Positions 1 through 7,522 of a DNA stretch of 42,069 bases are shown one piece after another. The notes under the pieces are model-generated. The model did not search any database. It saw only the letters and a list, made by a program, of their open reading frames with translations, and had not been told where the DNA came from. The position numbers and the translations under genes are program-made. Within the stretch, counting starts at the first letter, position 1. The number at the start of each line of letters is the position of its first letter. This DNA comes from a virus: the IMG/VR virus record IMGVR_UViG_3300002137_000182, positions 1 through 42,069 of that record. One strand, written 5' to 3'.

Positions 1-596
1 CGTTCTTGTCGTTCAATTTCCTTTGGATGGTAGAGTGACAATTCCTCGGTCCATGGTAGGTTTGATATAGTATCGTATCCAACGAGTTTCTCGTGTACTT
101 TATTTTCCCAACGAATGGATTTTGAATTTCTATAGATTCTCCACTGCGGGTCTGGAAAGTTTACCCATCCTTTATCGTTTACATTCCAACCCCATTTCTG
201 AATGTGGTCTTGTGTTAATCCTTCAACTGTATTTACTCTTGGTACAAGTATAATATCCACATCATTTGCTTCAATGATAGCGTGGATGTTATCCATTAGG
301 GTTTCGTGTGGGTGTTCGTCTGCGTCAATCTGAAAGATGTAATCACCATTACAATATTCAGTAAGTTTGTTTTTCATATCACCAAAGTGACCATCAAACT
401 CATATGGGTACCAGAGAAAGTACGTCTTCTCTACATTCATTTTTCTAAGATATGTTTCAATTGTTTTATCTCCATTCTTAGAATCCCACAATATTACTAT
501 TTCGTCTTGTGGTTGTTTTAATGTAATGAGTTTCTGAAGTAGTCGTTGAATTTCAACGAACTCATCTTTAACTGTAATTGCGTAACTGATTTTCAT
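1..596 (-). CDS. Glycosyltransferase family 2-like protein, 3' end cut by window edge
   Basis: The first 198 or so residues of a GT-A fold glycosyltransferase are visible; the C-terminus lies beyond the left edge. The protein begins MKISYAITVKDEF, the usual first beta strand of family 2 enzymes. A DADE motif at residues 91-94 (context FQIDADEHP) fits the DxD signature that binds the metal and nucleotide sugar. Residues around 125-190 (KWGWNVNDKGW, VHEKLVGYD) resemble the acceptor half of short phage and bacterial GT2 proteins. It lies 6 bases after the preceding gene and ends a run of three glycosyltransferases and one unknown protein. The donor sugar and acceptor cannot be read from the sequence. 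DNA, virion protein or host surface glycan are all possible targets. Confidence 0.8.
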   Translation of the reverse strand, partial: MKISYAITVKDEFVEIQRLLQKLITLKQPQDEIVILWDSKNGDKTIETYLRKMNVEKTYFLWYPYEFDGHFGDMKNKLTEYCNGDYIFQIDADEHPHETLMDNIHAIIEANDVDIILVPRVNTVEGLTQDHIQKWGWNVNDKGWVNFPDPQWRIYRNSKSIRWENKVHEKLVGYDTISNLPWTEELSLYHPKEIERQE

Positions 597-601
597 AATT
601 C

Positions 602-1102
602 TTAACCTGTTGAGAGTGAGTCAGCGTCGTTGTCGTCTCTACGAACTGCTTCGGTTCGAGCTTGTTCGGCTTTTGATGGAATCTTATCAAAGACCCCATA
701 ATCATAGTTGTATAATATAATTGAACTTATGTTTTTTTCGATTAAAGTTCTATACCCAACTTGTAACTTCTTATGTCTGATTTCTGAGATGTAGAATCCC
801 TTTGAACTCTCGTCAATACGAAGTTTAGTTAGGTCTAATTTCTTTACTCTTGAAGATGTACTAGCAACCTCATTGAGGTCTTCCGCAAGTTTAACCATTA
901 ATAGTGGTTGGATGTATTTTAAATCCAAACAATGAAAATATCCTTTGTATTTTGATTGTAATATAAATACATAATAATCACCACGGGTCCCATCTGCTTT
1001 TTTGTAAGCAATTTTGGCTATCTGACCACGTTCCACTTGATTTTTTGTAATCCGGGTCGGGTCTGACATTTTACTACGGTGGCTTGATGTAAAATTAGGC
1101 AT
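602..1102 (-). CDS. Conserved-looking protein of unknown function, 166 aa
   Basis: I do not recognise this gene. It has no signal peptide, membrane segment or cysteine motif. Residues 12-60 (start MSDPTRITKNQ, then GDYYVFILQSKYKGYFHCLDL) look like a small beta barrel, and the C-terminal tail after about residue 145 is charged and probably disordered. Start choice is uncertain: the first ATG overlaps the previous stop by 8 bases, while an internal ATG at 1069 opens the more conserved-looking part. It sits between two glycosyltransferase genes and is translated with them. By compactness and position it may be a small virion or accessory protein, but no function is claimed. Confidence 0.6.
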   Translation of the reverse strand: MPNFTSSHRSKMSDPTRITKNQVERGQIAKIAYKKADGTRGDYYVFILQSKYKGYFHCLDLKYIQPLLMVKLAEDLNEVASTSSRVKKLDLTKLRIDESSKGFYISEIRHKKLQVGYRTLIEKNISSIILYNYDYGVFDKIPSKAEQARTEAVRRDDNDADSLSTG

Positions 1103-2417
1103 TATCTCCTACTTTCTTTAACGTTGGTAACTTTAGTTCAATTGGGTCTCCTACTTTCTTTAACGTTGGTAACTTTAGTTGAACTTGTTGTGGACCATCA
1201 CCGACTTTATGATTTTGTAAAATTTCACCAAGTAATTCGGTCATTTTCCGAATTGTGAAGTTATCTTTTACATATTTACGATTCTTACGAGACTTCTCAA
1301 GTGATTTTTTATAATTCTCGTAAATCCATTTCATAATACCGACCCCTTCACCATAATTTACTGTAAACCATTGGGTGTCTTTTAAAATCCAATTGTTAAC
1401 AGCGGATGGGTCTACGTTTTCAAGTTTACCACCAAGTAAAAAGTTATAATCGGAATGTAAGAAATCTAAGTGGCCGGACCAATTTGTAGCAATAATTGGT
1501 TTACCACTCACACAAGCTTCTAACAATGGTCTACCAAATCCCTCACCTCTTGTAAATGAAACATGAGCCTTTACTTTTGGGTGATTGTATAATGAGTTCA
1601 TTTCTTCATCTGATAAGTCACCATCCAAAATATACACATTAGGTAGATTTTTAGAATCAACCATACCTTTAATCACTTCAATTCGTTTTCGTAATTCATG
1701 AACATTTGTAATGCCAGGAGATACAATCGACGCCTTGAGGATTAACGCTGGTTTTTTACTTTTATTTTTGAATGCATTTAAGAACGAGCTAATTAAACCA
1801 CTTACATTTTTTCTATCATGACTGAAGTTACCTTGCAACCAATGACCTACAAATAAGAATGAAAAGTCTTCTTTAACTACACTAAGTACATCATCTACTG
1901 ATTTTAAAATAGGTAAATTATTATTGTAAATTTCATCGTCAAATCCTTCAAACAAAACTTCAATTGGTTTCTCAAGTTTTAACTCACCAATTTTTTGTTT
2001 GGTGTTATCATCAATTTTATCATAAGATATCCCAAGTGTTGATTTGGAGTGAGTTGATGATACTATGTTTAAATCCATACGGTTACACCCTTCTATAAAT
2101 TGAGCGGATGCTTGTGTAGTTTCAATCACAGCCGATACGCCAATATTAAAATGACCCATAGCTTTAAATTCGTTTGGAATTGTAATCTGAATCCAAATAT
2201 CTGGCTTTGTTGATACTGTTGCTATAATTCGTGATGTCAAATCTGAGTCTACTTCCGATAACGCAGTTTGGGCTGTATTTCCCCATCGTTGTGGTAGGAT
2301 TTTGATATCCCACTCATCACTTTTGACATCAATCAAAGACCTTACAAAATCTCTACTACGAGAGCCATATCCACTTCGTGTTGCTATAGGGCAACTAATT
2401 ACACATAACTTTTTCAT
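1095..2417 (-). CDS. Glycosyltransferase family 4-like (GT-B) with duplicated C-terminal tail motif
   Basis: This is a retaining GT-B fold glycosyltransferase of 440 residues. The N-terminal domain begins KKLCVISCPIATRSGYGSRSR. The C-terminal donor domain carries an EX7E motif at E292/E300 (GEGFGRPLLEACVSGKP), the catalytic and nucleotide-sugar-binding signature of GT4 enzymes. The last 28 residues are unusual: LKLPTLKKVGD occurs twice, 14 residues apart, encoded by two identical 34-base stretches. The next gene upstream, also a glycosyltransferase, starts with a related motif. The start ATG overlaps the stop of that gene (ATGA), so the two are translationally coupled. The acceptor is unknown. 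Confidence 0.85.
   Translation of the reverse strand: MKKLCVISCPIATRSGYGSRSRDFVRSLIDVKSDEWDIKILPQRWGNTAQTALSEVDSDLTSRIIATVSTKPDIWIQITIPNEFKAMGHFNIGVSAVIETTQASAQFIEGCNRMDLNIVSSTHSKSTLGISYDKIDDNTKQKIGELKLEKPIEVLFEGFDDEIYNNNLPILKSVDDVLSVVKEDFSFLFVGHWLQGNFSHDRKNVSGLISSFLNAFKNKSKKPALILKASIVSPGITNVHELRKRIEVIKGMVDSKNLPNVYILDGDLSDEEMNSLYNHPKVKAHVSFTRGEGFGRPLLEACVSGKPIIATNWSGHLDFLHSDYNFLLGGKLENVDPSAVNNWILKDTQWFTVNYGEGVGIMKWIYENYKKSLEKSRKNRKYVKDNFTIRKMTELLGEILQNHKVGDGPQQVQLKLPTLKKVGDPIELKLPTLKKVGDNA
1105..1180. repeat. Direct repeat, two identical 34-base copies
   Basis: Identical 34-base copies lie at 1105-1138 and 1147-1180, a period of 42 bases or 14 codons. They encode the repeated LKLPTLKKVGD tail of the glycosyltransferase gene. 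Identity down to third codon positions suggests a recent in-frame duplication. Confidence 0.95.
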
Positions 2418-3823
2418 GTTGTATATATTTCAAATCGTTTACGAGGTGCCCAATTTTGAAAACACCCATCAATTGCTTCAATAAATCTCCCACCCATATT
2501 TTCAGAAGCCATACCGGAATCACTACAAACCCACTCACTTCCTTCAAGACCCACTTTTTCAAGATGGTCTCTTCCGGCTTCAAATGTATTACATAATTGT
2601 TGAGCGACTTCCATGTAATCACATCTATCATCAAATATATATGGTGTTTGTGGTGACCCTTGAAGTGATAGATTGGATGGCCATATTGGAAACGCCCATC
2701 TACCATGACCAAGTGTATCGAGTTTCATCCATTCTCTTCGATTATGGAGTGACCCAATTTTTATATAATCATCAGCGGTCACCTCTTTACCATCTAAATC
2801 AAAACCGCATTGGTCTTGTAACCCACCAGTTACGTTTACAATAATTGGTGTTCCAGCTCTCAATGCTTCACATGATGCCAGACCAAACCCCTCATTAGAT
2901 GCGATGTTTAAAATGATATCACCTGAATTATAGTATAGGTTTAAGTCTTGTGTTGAGAAGTGAGTATCGGTAAACTTATAATCACCATGGGTGGTGTTCC
3001 ATTTAATCACCTCCATTAAATCAGTTCCATTTTCATCACTCCGTTGGGTATGTAAAAATAAACATACTTTTTTATCTTCGTGTTGTTTAGCGAACTCATT
3101 GAATGCAATAATTGTATCAGCTGGTACTTTTCTACGAATATTTCGGTTATTCCACAAAACTACAAAATCATAGTCAGTTAGACCAAATTTTGTTTTAAAG
3201 TCAACAAGCGATTGGTCATTAGATGGTAATGGGGTGAAGTATTTTGAGACACCATGTGGTATGTATTTGTATGCCCAATCTTCCTTTGGGGCTCCGTACT
3301 TTTCTAATACTCGTTTGTTGATACCATATGTTTGTTTTGAAATTCCCATCAGTAAATCACAACTTGCGTAGAATGGAGCATTCCACATTGGGTCTGGTAA
3401 TGAGTCCCATATGTTATAATACATAATAGGAACAAACTGACGTACTTCTAATTCCATATCATACAACCACCGCCAGAATCTTGGGTCAGTAAAGTGTATG
3501 ATTGCGTCAGGCTTTTCAAGGTTGATTAGTTCACGGAGAACATCAGGATTACCATACCCAGTATGAGCATAGATTTTTAAAGATGCGTCTTCAACGCCGG
3601 TTTCTTTTGCAACATCAACGGAAACATCATACACTTTACCTTGGTCTGGATGTTTTAACGCTGCTCCTAATTGGACCCAATCATATTTATGGATTGTGGA
3701 CAATACTATTTCTTTGGATTGGGTCGCGATACCACTATGGAGTCGCAGGTCATCCGATAACAAAAGTATCTTTTTTTTCTTTGGTTTGGTCGGGTCGACC
3801 TTTTTTAACTTAGGTAATTCCAT
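2414..3823 (-). CDS. Glycosyltransferase family 4-like (GT-B) with LPKLKKV N-terminus
   Basis: This GT-B glycosyltransferase has about 469 residues from the preferred start at 3823 (MELPKLKKVDPTKPKKKK). A longer reading from 3859 would add 12 residues translated from sequence that looks like promoter or leader, so it is less likely. After the basic N-terminal tail comes the first Rossmann strand (KILLLSDDLRLHSGIATQ). An EX7E motif (NEGFGLASCEALRAGTP) lies in the donor domain. The N-terminal motif resembles the duplicated tail of the next glycosyltransferase, with which it overlaps by ATGA. The two may work as a pair or bind a common partner. Donor and acceptor are unknown. Confidence 0.82.
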   Translation of the reverse strand: MELPKLKKVDPTKPKKKKILLLSDDLRLHSGIATQSKEIVLSTIHKYDWVQLGAALKHPDQGKVYDVSVDVAKETGVEDASLKIYAHTGYGNPDVLRELINLEKPDAIIHFTDPRFWRWLYDMELEVRQFVPIMYYNIWDSLPDPMWNAPFYASCDLLMGISKQTYGINKRVLEKYGAPKEDWAYKYIPHGVSKYFTPLPSNDQSLVDFKTKFGLTDYDFVVLWNNRNIRRKVPADTIIAFNEFAKQHEDKKVCLFLHTQRSDENGTDLMEVIKWNTTHGDYKFTDTHFSTQDLNLYYNSGDIILNIASNEGFGLASCEALRAGTPIIVNVTGGLQDQCGFDLDGKEVTADDYIKIGSLHNRREWMKLDTLGHGRWAFPIWPSNLSLQGSPQTPYIFDDRCDYMEVAQQLCNTFEAGRDHLEKVGLEGSEWVCSDSGMASENMGGRFIEAIDGCFQNWAPRKRFEIYTT

Positions 3824-3893
3824 TCGTAACTTTCTTGTTTTGTGTATATAAATATACAAAAATATTTAATAAATTGTGTTTGAAATAGATAAA

Positions 3894-4289
3894 TTATGAT
3901 ATGAATTTAGCAGATTTTCCGTAACGAGATAATACTCTATTAAAGTGGTTATATTCATTTTTGAAAATTTCACCAAAGTAAATAAGCTTGTCCGAATTCT
4001 CTACAATACAATTATACTGATGTAATGGCTGGGTTGGGTGGAATGGTTTTTCATAATATGACTCATTCATACCACTATATAAATTCATAGATGTTGATGC
4101 TGAATTGTATTCGATATATTTGCATCCTAACTCTAATGCGTATTTACGAACCCACTTCTCTACACCATTCTTATTACCTCTTGTGATTAAAATTAAATCA
4201 TCACCATATTTTTGAAGTAGTTTAAATACTAAGTCTTTTATTTCAGCACGGCTTTCATATTTTTCACTACCAATCAAAGCCACTCTCAT
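3894..4289 (-). CDS. Small SLOG/DUF2493-like Rossmann protein
   Basis: The preferred start at 4289 gives a 131-residue protein beginning MRVALIGSEKYESR. A longer reading from 4367 would overlap the endolysin gene and add a basic, low-complexity leader. The opening beta strand with its G-S pair, followed by LILITRGNKNGVEKWVRKYALELG and IEYN, matches the layout of the SLOG superfamily (YspA/DUF2493 type), which binds nucleotide-derived ligands or processes nucleotides. A later segment (NSDKLIYFGEIFKNEYNH) fits the strand before the last helix. Family membership is inferred from pattern only. The physiological ligand is unknown; related phage copies may act in nucleotide signalling or counter-defence. 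Confidence 0.55.
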   Translation of the reverse strand: MRVALIGSEKYESRAEIKDLVFKLLQKYGDDLILITRGNKNGVEKWVRKYALELGCKYIEYNSASTSMNLYSGMNESYYEKPFHPTQPLHQYNCIVENSDKLIYFGEIFKNEYNHFNRVLSRYGKSAKFIS

Positions 4290-4326
4290 ATGTTTATCTT
4301 TTTTAAATCGATAATTAACCTTCACT

Positions 4327-4899
4327 TTATTGGAATTTTTTCCGTAATTGTTCTTTTTCAATAACATTCTTTAAACTTGTAACATAATTAGGGTCTTCTG
4401 CGTAACTTTTTGATAAATATTGAAAATACTCTTGTTCATTGTTGATTGTACTTAAATATCTACATTGATAAAATGCGTAATCATAAACAGACTCTTCCCA
4501 ACTTTCGTAGAACGCGTGGTTGTGTTGAGTTCCCTTAGCAGTATTAACTCGCCTATAGGCTTGTTTCATACCAAATAAATTATTATTTTTTCGGAAAACT
4601 TTTGATGTCCAATGTCCCGTTTCAATAATAGATTGTGCCATTACAATGTGTGGGTATTTTACATTCAACTCATTCAATAGTGTAATGAATTGGTCAGATT
4701 CAAATGCCTTACGGCCTTTGTTAATAATAATAAGTCGTTCTTCGGGACTCAAATCATTTAAAACTTGCTCTCGTGCAATTTGTGTTGTATACTGATAGGT
4801 TACAAATGATGTAATTGCTAATACAGTAATGACAATTGTCACTAATCGTTTGGTTACTTTTTTAAATTGTAACTCTGCTTTTGAATACGTATATATCAT
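4327..4899 (-). CDS. Membrane-anchored glucosaminidase-type endolysin (GH73-like)
   Basis: This 190-residue protein has a hydrophobic segment at about residues 20-36 (LVTIVITVLAITSFVTY) after a short basic N-terminus, then a glucosaminidase domain. Diagnostic segments are VMAQSIIETGHWTSKVF, with the presumed catalytic Glu in IETG, and NNLFGMK, followed by the AFYESWEESVYDYAFY region. The family cleaves the beta-1,4 bond between N-acetylglucosamine and N-acetylmuramic acid in peptidoglycan. The N-terminal segment looks like a signal anchor, perhaps of signal-arrest-release type, which would let it reach the periplasm without a holin. It lies 10 bases after the nuclease gene and probably shares its transcript. 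A virion-associated lysin is the alternative. Confidence 0.82.
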   Translation of the reverse strand: MIYTYSKAELQFKKVTKRLVTIVITVLAITSFVTYQYTTQIAREQVLNDLSPEERLIIINKGRKAFESDQFITLLNELNVKYPHIVMAQSIIETGHWTSKVFRKNNNLFGMKQAYRRVNTAKGTQHNHAFYESWEESVYDYAFYQCRYLSTINNEQEYFQYLSKSYAEDPNYVTSLKNVIEKEQLRKKFQ

Positions 4900-4909
4900 A
4901 TTTTATTTA

Positions 4910-5857
4910 TTATTCTTTAATTCGTTCTTTTTTGTTACACAAGTCACTATCTTTGAATGGGCACCATTTACAATTTTTACCATTCTTCCCAGCGAGTGCA
5001 AGGAATTGTCCATCAAGGTTATATGTACCATCTTTATTAAAACCTTCTTCAATAAATTGATTGAAACTTTTTAAGATAGTTCTCATAGTTGGAACACCAT
5101 GTGCGGGTACAAATTCTTGAACTCGTTTTTGAGCGAACATAGCTTCTTCCCACAATTTTCGTTTTACAATGAAATACCGAACTTGAATTTTGTCAAGTGG
5201 ATATCCATACTGGTCAGCAAAGAACTTTTTATAAAGTACCAACTGAGCAGTTTTAGTTTTATCATCTTTCTGATATTTGTTCCATCCATTTGTAGATGTT
5301 TTAATATCCCAAATTTCAATACTACCATCTTCGATGATTTCAAACACAAGGTCAAGGAACCCCTTCATCATTATGTTTTCATTTGATTCAGAAGCAGGGT
5401 AGTAAATGGGTAACTCGACCCCAACTAACCTCATCTTACGAGTTGAAAAATAGTCTGACCGATTCTTACGAAGAAAATCTAATATTTCAACACCATCAGC
5501 ATAGAATTCATTCATTGCATCTTTGGTGGTAAACTTGACTCCATAAGCATCCATTGTTTTTTTGTACTCTTTCGCCATCTCATCCAATAGGATTTGATTT
5601 AAGTCCATTGTATCAGCAGCCGTAACGCTCTCACCATAGACAACCTTCAACCATCCTTGAATAGTCTCGTGCATTGCAGTACCAAATATAAGATGTATAG
5701 ATGGGTCAAAGTCACGATTACCATCTACATATGATAATTTCCATTGTTTAGGGCAATTAGCATACATCGTATATTGTGAATACGAGATTTTCACATCACC
5801 TTCCTTTTCAACATGCGATGGAAAGTTGAATATGTTTGATACTACTGACTTTTTCAT
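4910..5857 (-). CDS. PD-(D/E)XK nuclease of the RecB/Cas4 type with Fe-S cysteines
   Basis: This 315-residue protein carries the full RecB-family layout. It shows an N-terminal cysteine in YANCPKQWKLSY, the His motif in FGTAMHETIQGW, the metal-binding Asp in KGFLDLVFE, the EIWDIKT motif with its catalytic Asp and Lys, and the downstream AQLVLYKKFF (QxxxY-like). C-terminal cysteines CKWCPF and DLC would complete a 4Fe-4S cluster with the first Cys, as in AddB and Cas4. A 5'-3' or end-processing exonuclease role in phage recombination or host DNA degradation is likely. A phage promoter ends only 4 bases before its ATG, so the mRNA may be nearly leaderless. Confidence 0.85.
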   Translation of the reverse strand: MKKSVVSNIFNFPSHVEKEGDVKISYSQYTMYANCPKQWKLSYVDGNRDFDPSIHLIFGTAMHETIQGWLKVVYGESVTAADTMDLNQILLDEMAKEYKKTMDAYGVKFTTKDAMNEFYADGVEILDFLRKNRSDYFSTRKMRLVGVELPIYYPASESNENIMMKGFLDLVFEIIEDGSIEIWDIKTSTNGWNKYQKDDKTKTAQLVLYKKFFADQYGYPLDKIQVRYFIVKRKLWEEAMFAQKRVQEFVPAHGVPTMRTILKSFNQFIEEGFNKDGTYNLDGQFLALAGKNGKNCKWCPFKDSDLCNKKERIKE

Positions 5858-5861
5858 ATTA

Positions 5862-5893
5862 CTAATATACGATTTTTATTTGGATTTACCAAA
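5862..5893 (-). promoter_or_regulatory. Bacteroidota-type promoter for the RecB-like nuclease
   Basis: Read on the minus strand, a TTTG box (5890-5893) and a TATATTAG box (5862-5869) are separated by 20 bases. TTTGG and CCAAA form a small inverted repeat beginning in the -33 box. The ATG of the gene follows the -7 box after 4 bases. Confidence 0.8.
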
Positions 5894-5908
5894 TTGTTTA
5901 TGTTAATA

Positions 5909-6133
5909 TTACTCATACGATGGAAACATATCTTCCCACCCATCAACGGCATTATTGTTATAATACCTAACCTCGTTGGGCTCTACATACTCATCTATGT
6001 GGATTGAGTATTGTTCATTTGGAAACATCTCTTCCAAGTTGTTCATTAACTCACGCGCTTCTTCGAGTGTAAGTTGTGTTGTGTGGTCTTCACCATACTC
6101 CGTTTCGTTTATTACTTTGTACAATTCTATCAT
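5909..6133 (-). CDS. Small acidic protein of unknown function, 74 aa
   Basis: I do not recognise this gene. It is acidic, with a helical N-terminal half (LTLEEARELMNNLEEMFPNEQ) and a tyrosine- and asparagine-rich end (VRYYNNNAVDGWEDMFPSYE). It has no cysteine pair, signal or membrane segment. It has its own promoter 23 bases upstream, preceded by a terminator-like hairpin, and is followed by another promoter, so it is transcribed as a short unit. Small acidic proteins in this position are often host-takeover or DNA-mimic proteins, but that is only a guess. Confidence 0.6.
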   Translation of the reverse strand: MIELYKVINETEYGEDHTTQLTLEEARELMNNLEEMFPNEQYSIHIDEYVEPNEVRYYNNNAVDGWEDMFPSYE

Positions 6134-6155
6134 ATCTTTATCTCTTATTATACTA

Positions 6156-6187
6156 CTAAGATACGAAAAAAGCCTGGTATTACCAAG
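6156..6187 (-). promoter_or_regulatory. Promoter with upstream TAACA direct-repeat element
   Basis: The minus strand reads CTTG, 20 bases, TATCTTAG (6156-6163). The upstream element TAACA-N6-TAACA lies at 6193-6210, directly after the stop of the Nmad1-like gene. It drives the 74-residue acidic protein. Confidence 0.75.
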
Positions 6188-6190
6188 CTT
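6168..6190 (-). terminator. Hairpin with T-run overlapping a promoter
   Basis: On the minus strand AAAGCTTGG and CCAGGCTTT pair (one G-U) around a short UAAUA loop, followed by a run of six T. It follows the stop of the Nmad1-like gene by about 23 bases and looks like an intrinsic terminator. Its left arm contains the -33 box of the next promoter, so one short segment could end one transcript and start the next. Confidence 0.6.
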
Positions 6191-6212
6191 TCAATGTTAT
6201 TAAATTGTTAAG

Positions 6213-6626
6213 TTATTTACCCCACTTACCATTTTGTACCAGTTGGGCAATAATACCATATACTGAAAGGTCTGCGAATGTGTCTTGAATTGACTCACCT
6301 ACTTCATCGGGTTGCCCAAAAACTACCAATTGTTTAATTCTCTGAATCTTATCATTCAATCTGAAAAATAGCCCAGTTAATGAGAGTTTAATGTCATCTT
6401 TGGTTTTAAGGTCAGTACCTACTGAAATGTTACCAGGCCCATAGTTACGTTGTTTTTTACAAAAGGTTTCATATTGTTCCCACATGATACGTTTATATTC
6501 ATCCATCATTACAGGATAGGTTGACTCACAAAACTCCCTTGCAGTTTGTTCAGTAGTTTTATTAGTCACAATTCGTTCTCCATTATGGACAACTTTGGTT
6601 TTTGATTCTCTTATTACTTCAGCCAT
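6213..6626 (-). CDS. Nmad1/DUF1599-like nucleotide modification associated protein
   Basis: This 137-residue all-helical protein shows the pattern of the DUF1599 family (nucleotide modification associated domain 1). It has a KKQRNYGPGNI segment, then LTGLFFRLNDKIQRIKQLV, then ESIQDTFADLSVYGIIAQLV. The E..D and DK pairs would bind metal, as in MazG-like helical enzymes. The family is named for its association with phage genes that make or use modified nucleotides; its own reaction is not settled. The ATG overlaps the stop of the clamp loader small subunit gene, and a terminator-like hairpin follows, so it is the last gene of the replisome operon. Confidence 0.75.
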   Translation of the reverse strand: MAEVIRESKTKVVHNGERIVTNKTTEQTAREFCESTYPVMMDEYKRIMWEQYETFCKKQRNYGPGNISVGTDLKTKDDIKLSLTGLFFRLNDKIQRIKQLVVFGQPDEVGESIQDTFADLSVYGIIAQLVQNGKWGK

Positions 6627-7069
6627 TCTTTTATTTCTTTTTCAGTAATACCATATTTTTTCACTATTTGAACCACCTCGGATTTGGGTAAGATTTCAAG
6701 GTATTCTTCAACCTCGCGTGATGATACTTTGAAATCAATACATAGGTATTTCACTATGTTCTTATTCCATTTTGAATCACCACTGCCCTTGATATATTTA
6801 CTAAATGACTTCTTTTTTGGCAGAACGTCTAAATATACTTTGTATAACTCACGATTCTTCAACTGGCCATTGGTGTATTGCTGAATCTCATTAACGAGTT
6901 CGACATACCCCATGTCCATTGAGAGGAATCGATTGACCATATACATATCAAATGATTTCTTATCCATATCCGAAAGGGATTCCCACTTATCTTTTTTAAA
7001 AGTGATTCCCCCTAGGTGGTCAAACAATGACTTTGCCTTTACGACATTTTCACTACTTTTCTTCGCCAT
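6614..7069 (-). CDS. 62: Clamp loader small subunit, gp62-like
   Basis: The start at 7069 (MAKKSSENVVKAKSLFDHL) gives 151 residues, somewhat shorter than T4 gp62 (187). A longer reading from 7120 is unlikely because its extra residues come from the overlapping zinc-ribbon gene. The segment DMYMVNRFLSMDMGYVELVN resembles the gp62 stretch around the conserved MVxxxLS, and SFSKYIKG followed by IVKYLCIDFKVS fits the later part of the family. With gp44 it would form the pentameric ATP-driven loader that opens the gp45 clamp. The gene sits in the same operon as gp44 and gp45, separated by two small genes. Assignment rests on weak similarity plus strong context. Confidence 0.7.
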   Translation of the reverse strand: MAKKSSENVVKAKSLFDHLGGITFKKDKWESLSDMDKKSFDMYMVNRFLSMDMGYVELVNEIQQYTNGQLKNRELYKVYLDVLPKKKSFSKYIKGSGDSKWNKNIVKYLCIDFKVSSREVEEYLEILPKSEVVQIVKKYGITEKEIKEWLK

Positions 7070-7328
7070 TCTCGAAGAATTCTCGTGGTGTGAATTTGGG
7101 GTGTACTGTACCACATTCATTACAAACTACGACCGGAATTGGAAGCATTGACGCTTGCCCATTAGGTGATTGAAGTGCGGGCACTTCTTTATACATTGTT
7201 AGATTATCAAAAAAGATACCTTCACAATTTGGGCAGGTCACCGTTGGTAACTTGAACGGGTCAATCTGCATTTTGGGAGCCGATTGCGTCGGCTGCCCCA
7301 TCTGCACTACTTTGCTTTTCTTAGCCAT
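7053..7328 (-). CDS. Small zinc-ribbon protein
   Basis: This 91-residue protein has two CxxC knuckles, CPNC at about residues 37-40 and CNEC near residues 71-74, separated by about 30 residues. They form a rubredoxin-like zinc ribbon. The N-terminus is glutamine- and proline-rich and looks flexible. It lies between the mini H1-like gene and gp62 in the replisome operon, with its end overlapping the gp62 start by 17 bases. Such ribbons in phages often contact RNA polymerase or replication proteins, but nothing here proves either role. Confidence 0.7.
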   Translation of the reverse strand: MAKKSKVVQMGQPTQSAPKMQIDPFKLPTVTCPNCEGIFFDNLTMYKEVPALQSPNGQASMLPIPVVVCNECGTVHPKFTPREFFENGEEK

Positions 7329-7338
7329 AACTTAGTCT

Positions 7339-7509
7339 TTACTTGTTTTCTTCTACTGAAGCTTTTCTGTATTCAGTAACCAATTTCTTCATTTCACCAA
7401 TTGCTTTTCTAGCTTGAGTTGCTGATTTCTTGGTTGTACCATTATGAGACTCCGTAAAGTCTGTGAATAGTGCTGTCATTTCTTCGAATAATTCTTGTGA
7501 ATTTGCCAT
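7339..7509 (-). CDS. Mini histone H1-like (Hc1-type) protein, 56 aa
   Basis: This 56-residue protein starts MANSQELFEEMTALF and ends EYRKASVEENK. The second half (KKSATQARKAIGEMKKLVTE) and the C-terminal EYRKASVEE resemble the core of the Bacteroidota histone H1-like Hc1 proteins, which end in a similar lysine-rich stretch. The long basic tail of chlamydial Hc1 is absent. In hosts these proteins bind DNA and may compact the nucleoid. Here it is placed directly after gp44 and before the zinc ribbon in the replisome operon. It may organise phage DNA or interfere with the host nucleoid. Similarity is from memory and the protein is short. Confidence 0.6.
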   Translation of the reverse strand: MANSQELFEEMTALFTDFTESHNGTTKKSATQARKAIGEMKKLVTEYRKASVEENK

Positions 7510-7522
7510 AATTTTGTTTTTT

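Noticed and set aside
2395-2712. A 105-residue minus-strand frame inside the glycosyltransferase gene
   Set aside because: It overlaps the coding frame of the GT4-like gene and the next gene's start, with no family resemblance.
3849-3880. A promoter upstream of the first GT4-like gene (TATATTTA at 3849-3856)
   Set aside because: No TTTG box is found 19-21 bases away, so only the -7 half fits; AT-rich sequence gives such matches by chance.
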